64,000 nucleotides of DNA. Origin: Lepidurus packardi. Lineage: Eukaryota; Arthropoda; Branchiopoda; Notostraca; Triopsidae. The translations under genes and the position numbers were made by a program. Positions 50,661 to 62,100 of this stretch are shown piece after piece (position 1 is the first letter of the stretch; each line of letters begins with the position of its first letter). Location: contig JAKZAN010000002.1 in the NCBI GenBank assembly GCA_023053545.1, forward strand, positions 9,916,790 through 9,980,789, in the 5' to 3' direction. Under the pieces are notes generated by a model. The model searched no databases. It saw only the letters and a list, made by a program, of their open reading frames with translations, and was not told the DNA's origin.

Positions 50661-51044
50661 AGGCATCGCATCAGCTTAGGAGAAGAAACATTTCTCAACA
50701 GCATTGTGTGGGTTTTTATGATTTCGTTTTAGTACCCATAATTCTTAGTGGCGATTAAACTACCATACGTATATCCGTTTTGGGTAAATAGTAGTTGAGT
50801 TGCTTTCGATTCTTGTATTACTAATAACTACGCACAACTACTATATCCACAAGTTCCAATAATAGAAAATTTAGTGTTTATTTCGATGTGGAGGGCTCTA
50901 TCTACTGTGATGTTTTGCATGAAATGTTTAGTTTTAAACTGGCTGTTGAACATGAAACGTGTCTTCATATTTTGAATCATTCGCGGCCCTACCACAACAT
51001 TCACTCTGATGCTGGAAAAAATTAAATATTTGTTTTCGGAGTAA

Positions 51045-51146
51045 TCTGCATTGAACTACTTTGGAAGAAATAGTTGAAACTACTAAAATATTAGTTATAC
51101 TAACTAGTAGTTCAACTACTAGTTAACTAGTGCCCATCACTTTTTC
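51045..51146. repeat. fragment with AGTAGTTGAAC/GTTCAACTACT motifs
   Basis: Clustered, mostly inverted copies of AGTTGAACTAC-like words end at gtgcccatcac (complement GTGATGGGCAC). This resembles one end of a hAT-type element as I recall such termini. I could not identify the other end. Confidence 0.4.
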
Positions 51147-52366
51147 AGTTTTCCATTACAGCTTGTCGGTCTCGTCTTGCCTGTGTTATGTTGGCTAGTT
51201 TTTATAGGCCTGTTGCTGCACGGTAAGGCTTCCAAAGTATTTAGCTCCATTGATTTGAAAAGCGCGCGCTTCTGAAATGGCCATGAGGGGCGTTCTGCCC
51301 AGCTAGAGGGTTGCGCGATCGCCCCTCGCCCTCAGTCGCGCTCGCGCTGCCGAATCTAGGTGGGTTTGTAGAAAGACGATTATCTTTTAGCGTAGTTTTT
51401 TTTTTTTTTTAACAAAATTTGGATAACTTACTCTGTTTTAAGTTACGCACAACATTCCTGTTCACCCGTTAGTATTCATTTAGCTTCGTTTGTGCAGCTT
51501 TGGAGTGTTTTGAGTGCGGTGTTTAATTTCAGACGTTTGAATGTGTTTGAACGTTTTATTACGTTTTGTGAAATTTAGACTGGGCTAGTCAAGACAAGAT
51601 CCCGGTGCCTTTGCTCTTTCGTCATTTTTTGTCCGCTCCAGTTCGCGTTTATTATTATTTTTATTTTTTACGAGAGAGATCCTTAATTCTTCGCCTGTTT
51701 TGCAAATGAAGCTGAGTGTAAACATGGAGTGCCACATGGGACAGTTATGTATGGGATTGAAGAAAGGATTGTTTAAAATGTATTGAATAGTTTAATAGAA
51801 TAGTAATAATAAAAGGAATTAATTAGGTCAGTCCTCCTTGCATTGTGGTTCCATCCTCCTTATGACGTAACTATTAATTCAGCATGTTTGAATCTCTGTA
51901 TGGTTAGATAGTGAGCAGAGATCTCTTCAATTCAATATCCCATTTATTCATGAGAGGGCTAGATACGCGTCGTTCTTCTGTCGAATTGTTCGTGTGAACG
52001 GCCAAGATTGTACTACGATGGAGATTAAAGTTCCTGGATTATGCATTTTAAACGCTGGAAGAACTACTACCAAATCCGTAACTGAACGAATCTCTTGGTA
52101 ATATATCATCTGCCCTGTGTTTGTATGAATTCTGACCTAATATATTTACCTTATGTGTTATTTAACGTTCGTGGTTTTCGGATTTGGGCAAAGGGTTCGT
52201 AAATCGGTTCCTTGGTGAACGCAGTTCTACGCTAGCTGCAAACCCCTTGAATTTGGGTACACAGAAAGGGATAAGAAAATTAGACGAACCGGAATAAGAT
52301 TCTTTGCTGCTTTTCATACACCGATGTTTCTTCTGGCTCTGAATCTAGTGGTTATATGCATTTCAA

Positions 52367-52425
52367 TTATTAATTCAATTATTAATTCAATTATTATTCA
52401 AATATTATTTCAATTATTAACCCTT
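52367..52425 (+). repeat. short tandem array of ttcaattatta units
   Basis: Several imperfect head-to-tail copies of a unit of about 11-12 bases (attaattcaatt). No other function apparent. Confidence 0.6.
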
Positions 52426-53156
52426 CCATCTGCGGCTGTTCTACTTTAAGGCAAGATTGACACATTGGAAGGATCGTCTGTGTGTATTATTGTATAATAT
52501 TTGAGAATTGAGTAGAATTGAAACGTTTGTTTTCCCGACTTCTTCTAGGCGTTAACCATGTCGTACGCAATTAAACCATTTTGCTTTAAGCTTATCCGTC
52601 CCAAACATAGTGCTATTCTAGTGCTGTTTCTTGTAAGAATTGAATTCTAAAATTATACAAATGAGATTTTTTCTTTCCAAACGGAATTCCTTATTTGCTT
52701 GTTTGTTGTACACAAAATTTTCCCCGTAAAATCTAGTTTCCAAAAGTGTTTCTGTTGTACGATTTGTAGTATTTGAAATAAAAGCTAAAATCTGGAAAAT
52801 TTGTGCAAGATTTTTCAAAAATCCGCTAAAATGGGCGTGACCAATATAAAAAAAAATAATCCTATTGGTGGATTGAGCCAAAAAGGGGGCGTGGCTCCTT
52901 TTCGAGCTGGGAAAGCGTTTTCAGGGCTTTTTTCCATAAGGGATAATGCTGTATCAAGGGGGTCCCCTTCAAAAATCGTGAAAAATTGAGAGCCTCGCCC
53001 CTTTCCCTCTTCCCAACTCCCCTGCTCGGTTTCCTATCCCTGATATTCGAGCTCGTGATGCCGAAACTTCACAATTTCGAATATAGGTATAGGAAGCTTA
53101 AGAACCGCACAGAGAAAGGAAGCCATTTAATATTTCGCTTTTTTAACGAAATAAAT

Positions 53157-53225
53157 TGCCTGGACTGGGTTTCGAACCCACGACCTTCCGGTCACAATGC
53201 ATGTGCCTTATCCACTCAGCCATAC
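53157..53225 (-). repeat. tRNA-derived sequence with Pol III A and B boxes
   Basis: On -, TGGCTGAGTGG (53222-53212) is a perfect A box and GGTTCGAAACC (53178-53168) is a near-perfect B box, at tRNA-like spacing. The D arm and T loop are recognisable. The acceptor stem and the anticodon stem do not pair, so it is not an intact tRNA. It is probably a tRNA pseudogene or the head of a SINE. Confidence 0.6.
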
Positions 53226-53444
53226 GCTTATATTTATGTAGCGTTGAATCTTGTATAAATAAAATGTGAACTGAGCCAGTGTACGGTGTACACTCTGGTG
53301 GAAAAGTATACTCTTTGGGTAGTGAAACATATTTTGTTCGATTTATAAAAATAGGACTTGTATTATTGACTGGACTTACATTGTATGACTTATATCACGT
53401 ATATTCCCTAGAATTCTATATAATCATATTGTGTTTCTTTGTAT

Positions 53445-53604
53445 TACAGTGAAAGCCGAACACGAAACCGAAGGGACCGGAATATTTTTTCTTGTTAAAA
53501 GGATTTCGTGCTAACAGATAGAGACGGAGTTACATGTAGCGTTTGTCCGGACGGGAATTCCATTTTCTGTTAACAGGTTTTTTGTGTTAAGCGGTTTCAC
53601 TGTA
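53445..53604. mobile_element. pogo/Tc1-mariner-like MITE
   Basis: The ends TACAGTGAAAGCCG and CGGTTTCACTGTA are inverted complements flanked by TA. The CAGTGAAACC-type terminus is common in pogo-like elements. It is about 160 bp, with internal degenerate inverted words (cttgttaaaagg, ctgttaacagg). No coding capacity. Confidence 0.7.
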
Positions 53605-55768
53605 TTTCAAAACGTACCAAACAAATTCTTTTTTAAGTCTTGTTTAGGAGTCAAGATCATTTAAAAGAATTACAAGACGATGGGTTTGGTTTATACTATT
53701 TTTATTAAAAGCTCTCACATACAATAAACCTTTTCAAATGACAACCTATATGGTCCCCATGGACCACATACTTAAGTGCCAATAAGGTCAAATTAGTTAC
53801 GTCCTGAAGCCAAAATAAATAATCTGTGGTTATTTCATTGGTTTTAATTTGAGTTTGTATTCGCTTCTGTGGAGACTTTTTCGCTAATCATTTTTCCATA
53901 AAAGGATAAGAAAAGAAGTCGTTTCCACTCCTATTTCCTAAGACTTACAATGAGTTCGCAAAATTTTTAACTGTAATCAGATGCCACTCAGTCGTATCGC
54001 GCGATTGCAGCTTCAGTATGGGTGCTTCTCACTGGTTTAAATAATAGTATCTATAACATATTATGAGTTCCACTAGACCAATTTCCATATTAATGTAAAT
54101 AATTAAATGGTTTGATTAAACACAAAGCGTAGAAGCCACAGAAATAAACACTATCAAGGGGACAAGCACTGTATTTATTAAAAGCGCCGAAGAAAATCTA
54201 AAAACGAGACGTAAATACATGGTCATGAGTTTAAGCAGTCATAAGGATTTTGGCAAAGCAACGCCAACTGACAAATAAAAGCTGGGAAATTTGAAATACT
54301 TGGTTAGAGCGCTGTCTCATAATGCTTGTTCTACAATTTGCCTGTCCATCTTTTGCTATGACTAGCGAAAACGTGAAAGGTATTTTTTTTTTACAAAAAC
54401 ATCGCATATCATAGTATACTAGTAATTAACTACCTAGACGACAGGTCTTTAAACGGTTTCCAGCATGACGACAGGCAAAAGAATGGGATAATACCACACC
54501 AAGAAGGTGAGAACATCCAATAGTAACAATGGGGTATAAGCACCTTTTCTCGCCAATACTCAACACATCTTTATACATTTGTTTACAACCCTTTCTTCGA
54601 TACTTTCCTAATTGAATTTTAGTCCGCTCCTTCGCAAATCCTGACGTCACGTTTGTTAGCATACACATAAGTGAACTGGGTAAAAAGGACCAAGAAACAC
54701 ACGTATGATTGATAACGGGGAAGTAACACGCTTATGGAGATTCTAGCTCACAGATCTATAGCAAATTGCAAAATCTGACATAGGTAGATTTCTAATACAA
54801 TAAAGGGATCGATTATGAAAAAGAACTTGGGGATCAAATCTAGCAAGTTATTGAGCTTTCAAAACCGCTTCTTTTGCAATACAATTTTTGCCGAAGAATT
54901 ATGAGCCAAACTTTCGTCAATTTTGGGAGTGTACATTCCATAAAGTTTCAAAAATTGTCGAACAATATCGTTGGCAAAGAAAAGAAGAAAAATAAACCAA
55001 GTTCGTAATATGTTCCTTGGCGCAAATTACTGAATTACGTCTACGCATACACTACGCGAAAGTCATCACAAATCCAACAAATTGTCAAGCGTTGAAGCAA
55101 GGACTAATACAAGCTAAATTAAACACAATTCCTTCCTTATTCAAAAAGAAGAAAGGAAAGAACATCTACCTTAGAACATCTATCCTTTACGCCAAAACTG
55201 CTAATCAGCGTACTCACAGTTGCTTGGGTATGAAACGTTGAACCACATCAATAAAATAACGAAGAAAATGGCCTAATGCCGTTTCTTTGTTCAATCTTGT
55301 CTTGATCCTTCAGTCTTGCGTTGTTGTTGTTGTTCTTCTTCTAGACGTTGACTGTGTCGTACGCAATTAAACCATTTGGGATGTGTTGCCCTCCCTCATT
55401 CCTAAGATACATATCAAATTAGGCTACAGAAGACTCCCTATCAGATCCATTACCCAAGTCGAAACGACACTTAGACCATGCACTATTATTCCAAGACGAT
55501 TGTTAGCCATCAAGCATAAAACCCACAAGACGAAGCAAAAGCAGAAGCCAATTCCAACAAATCCATGCAACGGAGGTGAGTACATTCTTTCCAAGAACAC
55601 CAACAGAGTAAAGTAAGAGACCTATCACCACTTACGGATTCCTTTCAGATCGAAGTAACAGCCACCAAGGGGTTAGATTGGAAGACGAGAAACAGAAAAC
55701 GACGAGAATTATTACAAAGTCTACACTACAGATCTTTTCATGTGAAAAGCAAGAATTAAAGTCTTTTT
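53605..55768. other. spacer and probable Dscam1 3' UTR
   Basis: No supported gene. The right-hand part should hold the Dscam1 3' UTR on -, with AATAAA on - near 54172. It contains a second copy (55344-55379) of the dispersed repeat seen at 52548. Open frames on + at 55017-55616 were examined and rejected. Confidence 0.45.
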
Positions 55769-55822
55769 TTAAGGTCTACTGTGTCAAGTTAGTCAAAACT
55801 TCAACCAGCATGACTATCAAGA
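55769..55822 (-). other. Dscam1: candidate Dscam1 terminal coding exon (two alternatives)
   Basis: The donor at 55895 is phase 2 (GAA AA). An acceptor giving an exon from 55822 would add NLDSHAG and stop at 55803-55801 after a 73-nt intron. A second acceptor with a good branch-point-like CTAAC (exon from 55778) would add NRP and stop at 55771-55769. Neither resembles the fly terminus. A more distant last exon is possible. Confidence 0.3.
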
Positions 55823-55895
55823 CTACATGTGTTGTCTCGCATTTGTGAATCGTTACTTATTTTTGGTGCTAATAAATCCAACTCTCGACACTTAC

Positions 55896-58800
55896 TTTTC
55901 CAAAAGCTTCCTCATGTCCTCCATGTTATGATGGCGAGGAGACACTGCGTCAACAAGGAAAAGCAGGGCGTTGAATAAAGTTGAGAAATAAAATGTACAA
56001 CTCAAGAAAGCAACTGGCATTTAAAAGTACACATTTCCTGCATTAGGTTTACCTTTACCTGTCGGTCAGGGAAGATCACCATAAAACCCACTATCCCTCA
56101 TGCACAGTATAGCGACCACGGCCCCCTCTTTAGAAATGGAACATGAAACATTAAGAAAAAAAACTTACCTCCGTAAGTACGGTCGACAAGATATTCGCGG
56201 TCGCATTCAACTTCGGAGCATTCCGTCACGTTTGATTCGTTGTTGGAAGAACCGGAGGTATTAGCAGAGGAGTTAAGGAGTCCGGCCGTGCTCACATCGG
56301 AGGCGTTCAACGAAGTGTTCATCGAAGGGTTCATCGAAGTGATGGTACGTTGAGGTGGCATGGGTGGCTCTTGATAAGGTGGCAAAGGCATGCGGGCATT
56401 CACTGCAACAATCATCCCATAAATCCATAAATGAACACACATCATGCAACCATTCACTCAAACGCGACAAAAACATCAAATGTCGTGCTGAGCTTGCTGG
56501 ATTACAAAATACTTAAGTCTAGGATGTATAAAAGTGACAAGGAGTCAACCCCGGCCATGCTGCAACAATCAGCCTTGGCTGACGTTAAAATTTTTAATAA
56601 TAATAAAGAAAAACTGATGTAAAAAATACGAAAAATATCATCAAAAAATAGACTGAAAAGCAAAAAAAAAAAAAAAAAACTTACCCATCGAGCGCCTGGC
56701 CATTTGAGTTCCATATTCGGGTTGCATGGGAGGCGGCAACTGAGGTGGAGGCGGCAGAGGTGGCGAATGGCACTGAGAATAGTTGTTGGCGCCATACTGA
56801 GTAGCATAATTTTCGCTTCCTTGGTCGCAATTAGCCGGATCGTCATACTCGGGCGAGAAAGTAGAACTGGGTCCTCCTGCGCTTGGTACCCTCATATAAC
56901 GTCCTCCTGGTCGTGGCTAGAAGAATGAATACATCAAGTTTAAAATAACTATGCAATTGAGTCGTGAGAAGAAACACTGAAATAAAGGATCTAAGATGTA
57001 TCTTCAACCGGGGTGACCCGGACACCAAGTTTTACGTAATTTTGCACATAACACGGAACAAATGACAACATATAGTTTGAAGTTAGCTGTTTTAACCTAG
57101 TAGAAAATGGTATTAATAGATGACATATACATGAAGCTATTGGTACCTCTGCATCGAATCATGGCGCTGCTGTTCCCTCAAAAGTGCTTCTCAGACAAAT
57201 CCCTGAACCTAACCTAACCATTAGTTTCGCATACATCGATCGTCGTGCTTATGGTAAACCATGGTTACAAGGTTACAGCAACGAAGGGCAACCCAGATGC
57301 AAGAATTTCTCTACGCCGAGGCTAGGGATGCCGTGGAGACAGGATAAGGGTAGTACCGAGTCTGTAAGCCGGAGCGACCGTCTTTGGCAAACTAAGTCCC
57401 TTAACAAACCTAAGCCGGTGGAGGTGCCAATAGTAACACTCAAAAGAACATGACGCTGTACTTTGTAAGGGAATTGGTTCCTCCACATCGTCTCGTGGCG
57501 CTGCTGTTCCCCTCCAAAGTGCAACGAAAAATGCTTCTCAGAAAATCCCTGAACCTAACGTAACCTAACCAAACCTAGCCTAACTTAACCTAATGTAGCC
57601 AATAGTAACAGTAAAAAAAAAACACGAAATTGCAATTTGGAGGGGAACACCAGTGCCATGAACCGACTTGGAGGTACGGAGTTACCGATAGTAACTCTGA
57701 CGGCGGATGCACTTTTGAATTTAGTTGGCTACCGTAATTTTAGTCTCAAAAAAAGAACCAAAGTTTCTGTTTAAGTTGTCCACAATTTACATGTAGATAT
57801 TAGAGTGCCTTTAAAAAATTCTTCGGTAATGACTTGAAAATTTGAAGGTTTTTACATCGGGCATAGTAATGTTTGCCGAAACAATAATAAACTATTATTG
57901 ACTTACAAACAATGCCCGAGTTACCCCGGACGGTATTTTCCTAGAAAGTGACGTTCACTAATTATTGTAGGTTTCAATTTAGAAAACCATTGAATCTTTT
58001 TTACAACTAACAGAAAAATATGTTTGGTATTCCAGAAAAATTTTGGGAATTATGGGTAAGAACTTTCTTGATTTATCACAGAAAAAGGTAAACAAAATAT
58101 CTTGTGTCGCCGGTAACAAGGAAACAAATTAAAGTGTAAGAACGAGAACCGAAATAAACGTTAAAAGCTTTGTAATTACCATGGACTGAGATCCGTTGCG
58201 TTGATGAATCATGTTATCAGGAGGGATCGGGTTAGCGTTTCCATTATGGCCATTAGGATGTGGGAAAGTTTGGAATTGCTGCGCCTTGTTGGGATCCATT
58301 TCTTCGCGGAATCCCAACAGATGGAAAGTAGCGTAAGGGCAGATCTCATCCTCCATGCCTGGAGAATCATAGAAGTCTGATCAATGATAACATCCATTCA
58401 CAGAGCGGAAAATTTGTCAAAGCCAGCAACAACAAAGAATAAAATTCGGGGTAAAACACTGGCAACGGAAAGGCAGCGCGGGCCTCGCAATGGAACCCAA
58501 CACGAAAACATGCTTGAAAGAAGTCGGATTTTACCTTGCCAATTCCCAAGCGCCGTTGCTTTTCTCATAACAAATTGCCTATATTTTTCTCTCTTTTTTC
58601 TCTTTAATTTTCTTTTTGTAGTTGCGACAACAAGGATGTGGACTGACCTTGGTTATAAATGCTGCTAGCAGTATCGGTTCCATCTTCAGGGTTTGGTGGC
58701 ATACGTCTGCCCGATGGTGGGTGCAAAGTGAGGTCTTCGTACAAATGCCTATTACGGGGATCCCATGTGTTGTGGCTCTGGCGCATAGATTGACCTAAGC

Positions 58801-59183
58801 AATACAAACCCGAGGAAAGCAACCACGGGGTTCAAGCGTAAATATGGGTCTAACATAATAGCGGCAAATATTCCTTTTGGGTACAACCAGACGACATTTA
58901 CGAGAGTTGTCAAAAAGGCAAGCGTATAATAATGAAAATCATTGGAAAACTGATGGGTGGATAAAGCGATAAGCTGAGAATTTCGGAAATTTGTCAGGGA
59001 ATCAGCGGGTGTATAGATAAGAAAACTTACCTCGCTTAATGCGATCACACGTATTGTACTGAGAACCAGGCAAGGGGGGCAATTTGCGGTTAGGGGGGGG
59101 AATGTAGCCCAATTCATCCCGCAAGTTGTTCCGTTTGTCCATAGTGGATCCAGCAGCGGAAGTTTGGTTGTACACAATCTCAC
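55896..59183 (-). CDS. Dscam1: Dscam1 cytoplasmic tail exons
   Basis: Exons 59183-59031 (ELGYIPPPNRKLPPLPG, YNTCDRIKRG), 58794-58648 (HNTWDPRNRHLYED), 58358-58180 (EDEICPYATFHLLGFREEM), 56916-56685 (PEYDDPANCDQGSENYATQ, then a Pro-rich PPLPPPPQLPPPM), 56402-56169 (SEVECDREYLVDRTYGG) and 55944-55896 (MEDMRKLLE). The tyrosine motifs and PxxP stretches are those through which the family recruits Dock/Nck-type adaptors (family knowledge). The exon at 56916 is a 232-nt phase 0-1 exon, so skipping it would shift frame. Confidence 0.93.
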
Positions 59184-62100
59184 CTAGACTCAGAATATAC
59201 ATATAAATTACCAAATCCCACAGAAACAGAATTTGTAAAACGTCTGAAATCAAATAGAAAATTTACAAAACAAGAACTCTACCTTTGCTTCGACTGTCTC
59301 GTCCCTTGAGAACGCAAATGACTACAATGGCAGCAATGATAACTAGCAGAGCTGCAGCCACAGGAACAACCAAGTTGAGGTTCATCAAAAGAGCCAGTAA
59401 AGGATTGTCCCTGTCAGACATCTCTCGAGAAGGCGCAATAGTACCTACGGTTATATTTCCTGTCTTAAAACCGATTGAATTCAGTCGAGAAATTATATTT
59501 TACCTCCAGTAAGAGTCAGGGTGGCGAATTCATACTCAGCTACAGTAGAACCAGCGTTGTTGTGGGCTGTCACCCGAACATTGTACCAAGTGGCAGGGTT
59601 CAAGTCCAAAACTACAAAGTTACCACCTGGTTTGACACTATTAGAAACCAAAGTCCAATCGGAGTGAATCCTAGAAAAGAAAAAACGGGATTAGAACCTA
59701 TAATGTATAACCGGTGCAGTCCATTTGTGTAGACGGGAGATTTTACGTACTTGCTCTTATACTCAACAACGAAGTACAGCATAGGGCATCCGCCATCGGA
59801 CCAAGAGCTGAGATGCAATGTTACGCTATTAGCGGAAGCTTCAATGAATCTGTTGGCTTCAGGAACAGCAGGTTGAGAGCCCTTGGTACGCGTGTTGATA
59901 ACATCAGAACCTTCGCCAGTGCCAATACTAGGGGAAAAGACAGGTCAAGTACCTATTTCACAAAAGTTACTAATTCTAAGAATTTTTTTCTACCTATTGT
60001 GAGCCGTGACGTAAAGTTGATAGCGAGTACCACACCAAAGGTTCTCAACGGTATAATCAAAGACGGTGTTACCGATTTGGATTGTTTCCCAATCGCCAAA
60101 TTCCGGTTTGTAATTGACAGTGTATCCGTGGACGGGCGTTCCGTCGTCTTTTTTGGGTTTCAATTTCAGAGTGATGGAGTTGGTAGTCGTGGAGGTCAGA
60201 GACAACTGAGGAGGATGGGGAGGTGCGTGGACCAGGAGTTGATGCGTTACGGTATCTTGGCCATACATGTTCTCCACCAAGCAGGTGTATTCGCCAGCAT
60301 CATCTCTCGTTACTTCACGAATCATGAGAGAGCCATCAGGTAATAGACGAACGCGGTCGGTGGCTGTAAAAGTAGCTCCTTTCACTTTCCATTGGATTTC
60401 AGGCATGGGAGCGCCTACAGCTTGGCAAGGTAACTTGACATCTTCTTTATAGGTGACAGTAAAAGCATCATCGAACGACGCAATCTTGCCGGGTACTGCC
60501 ATAAAAAAGATGTTAATGAAGAAACCATACATTGTACTAGTATAGTTCACCTCGATTTGCTAACGCAATGGTAACGGTTTTGGAAGCTTCTCCTTCGCCA
60601 ATAGCAGTGGAAGCAGTAACCCAGAAGTTGTATCGCTGATTCTTTTTCAATCCGGCAGCTTCATAGCTCATTTGGTACGGAGAAACTTTCTGGCTTTTAG
60701 CATCCTCCTTAGAAAAGAACACCACGTAAACAACTTGACGCTTTAGCCAAACGAGTTCACTTACGCCCGACGATTCCTGGGTGTAAACATTGTACTGAAT
60801 AACCACGCCGTTAGGGGATTCCGGCATCTTCCAGCTCACCAAAATGGAGTCAGGAGACATGAGTAGTGCTTTGACAGCAGAAGGAGGTCCAGGAACTATA
60901 AACGAAAATGAAACACTAATGAAATGACTTAAGACTCCCGTATACCTTAGCTCGGTATAGGCCGTTAGCAAAAAAAAATAATTAATTTTTGATTGCTTTC
61001 AAATCTGACCAGCCGTTTTCGAGAATATTGTTTCGAAAGTTAGACGACATGATTTGGGACATTGTGCTGCTACAGCAAATTGCGACGACAAATTGCACTT
61101 TTCAGAAGCGAAATAAGCGTAGAAAATGTGCCGGCATTTAGCTACCTATCTATTTCTTTTTTACTTCTTATGCAAAGCTTTGGCAAAACAATAACAAATT
61201 GTGGCTGTTTCGCACGAATAAGCTAAGGTATTCGGAGCCTGAACAAATGGTGCTAGTAATTCTTAACGAATCCACAATGAACACGATTCTCCGATACAAG
61301 AAAAAGATATTATCTTTACCATCTTGTTCGGTGTGGCAATTGATTGCAACGGATTTGACACCATCACCGCCGCTGGTAAAGGCAAGAGTTTGCAAGCTAT
61401 AGTTGGTATATTTCATTAAGCCATGGAGGATAGTTTCACTTGCCACGGTCTGCTTAGTATCCTTGCTGTTCTCATCTAGAGACAAATGAAAGACGTCATT
61501 TAGATCCCCCAAAAAGCACAACATCCGGGAATATCTTACCGAACCACATGTTAGATGGCCCATAGACAACTTTGTAGCCCTTGATTACGCCATTAGCCGA
61601 AGAGAGCGGAGGAGATACCCAAGACACACGAATTGTTTGAGAAGTCAAAGTAGTGCATGTAACATCTTGCGGGGGTTGTTCAGGTTGTCCTTCACCAGTA
61701 TGTTGCATAATTTCTTCCGACATGGGTCCAGCTCCGACACGGTTGAAGGCTTGTACGACAACAGAGTAGCCAGTGTACATTCTAAGTTGAGAGTACATGT
61801 TAACACATATTGTTCCAGACGCTGAACAGCAAAGCATAGATTACTTGAGTTGACCAATTTGAAGTTGATGTTCCTTGCCCACTTCGCGGCTAAATTCGAC
61901 GGTCTCGAAGAGGTAGGGCTTGTCGGAAGCCGTTAGTTTGTAACCGACATAATATCCAAGTATTTCTCCGTTCCATTGCTCTTTGGTAGGTGGCTTCCAG
62001 AATACGCGCAAGGTATGAGGATCACCCGCTTCAACTTTGACCGAACGAGGAGGGCCACTAGGCGCTTCTTCAGCCGTGATAATCGTGACGGTTTCGGATG

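Larger units (their letters stand above)
50661..53154. other. repeat-rich spacer without gene
   Basis: 3' flank of the OBP-like gene followed by AT-rich sequence. It contains a repeat fragment with AGTTGAACTAC-type motifs (51045-51146), a short tandem array of attaattca units (52367-52425) and one copy of a dispersed repeat (52548-52583). No coding sequence supported. Confidence 0.5.

Noticed and set aside
53157-53225. Functional tRNA gene
   Set aside because: The anticodon stem and acceptor stem do not pair, although the A and B boxes are good.
55017-55616. Two open frames on + (MAQITELRL and MLPSLIPKI) as a gene or retroelement fragment
   Set aside because: Low-complexity Lys/Thr-rich sequence with no recognisable domain or splice support, in a region with a dispersed repeat.
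60537-60971. Dscam1 FN4 as one continuous exon
   Set aside because: The read-through segment (60708-60764) has perfect GT-AG borders and does not match FN4 of the family. I treat it as an intron and list retention as a finding.
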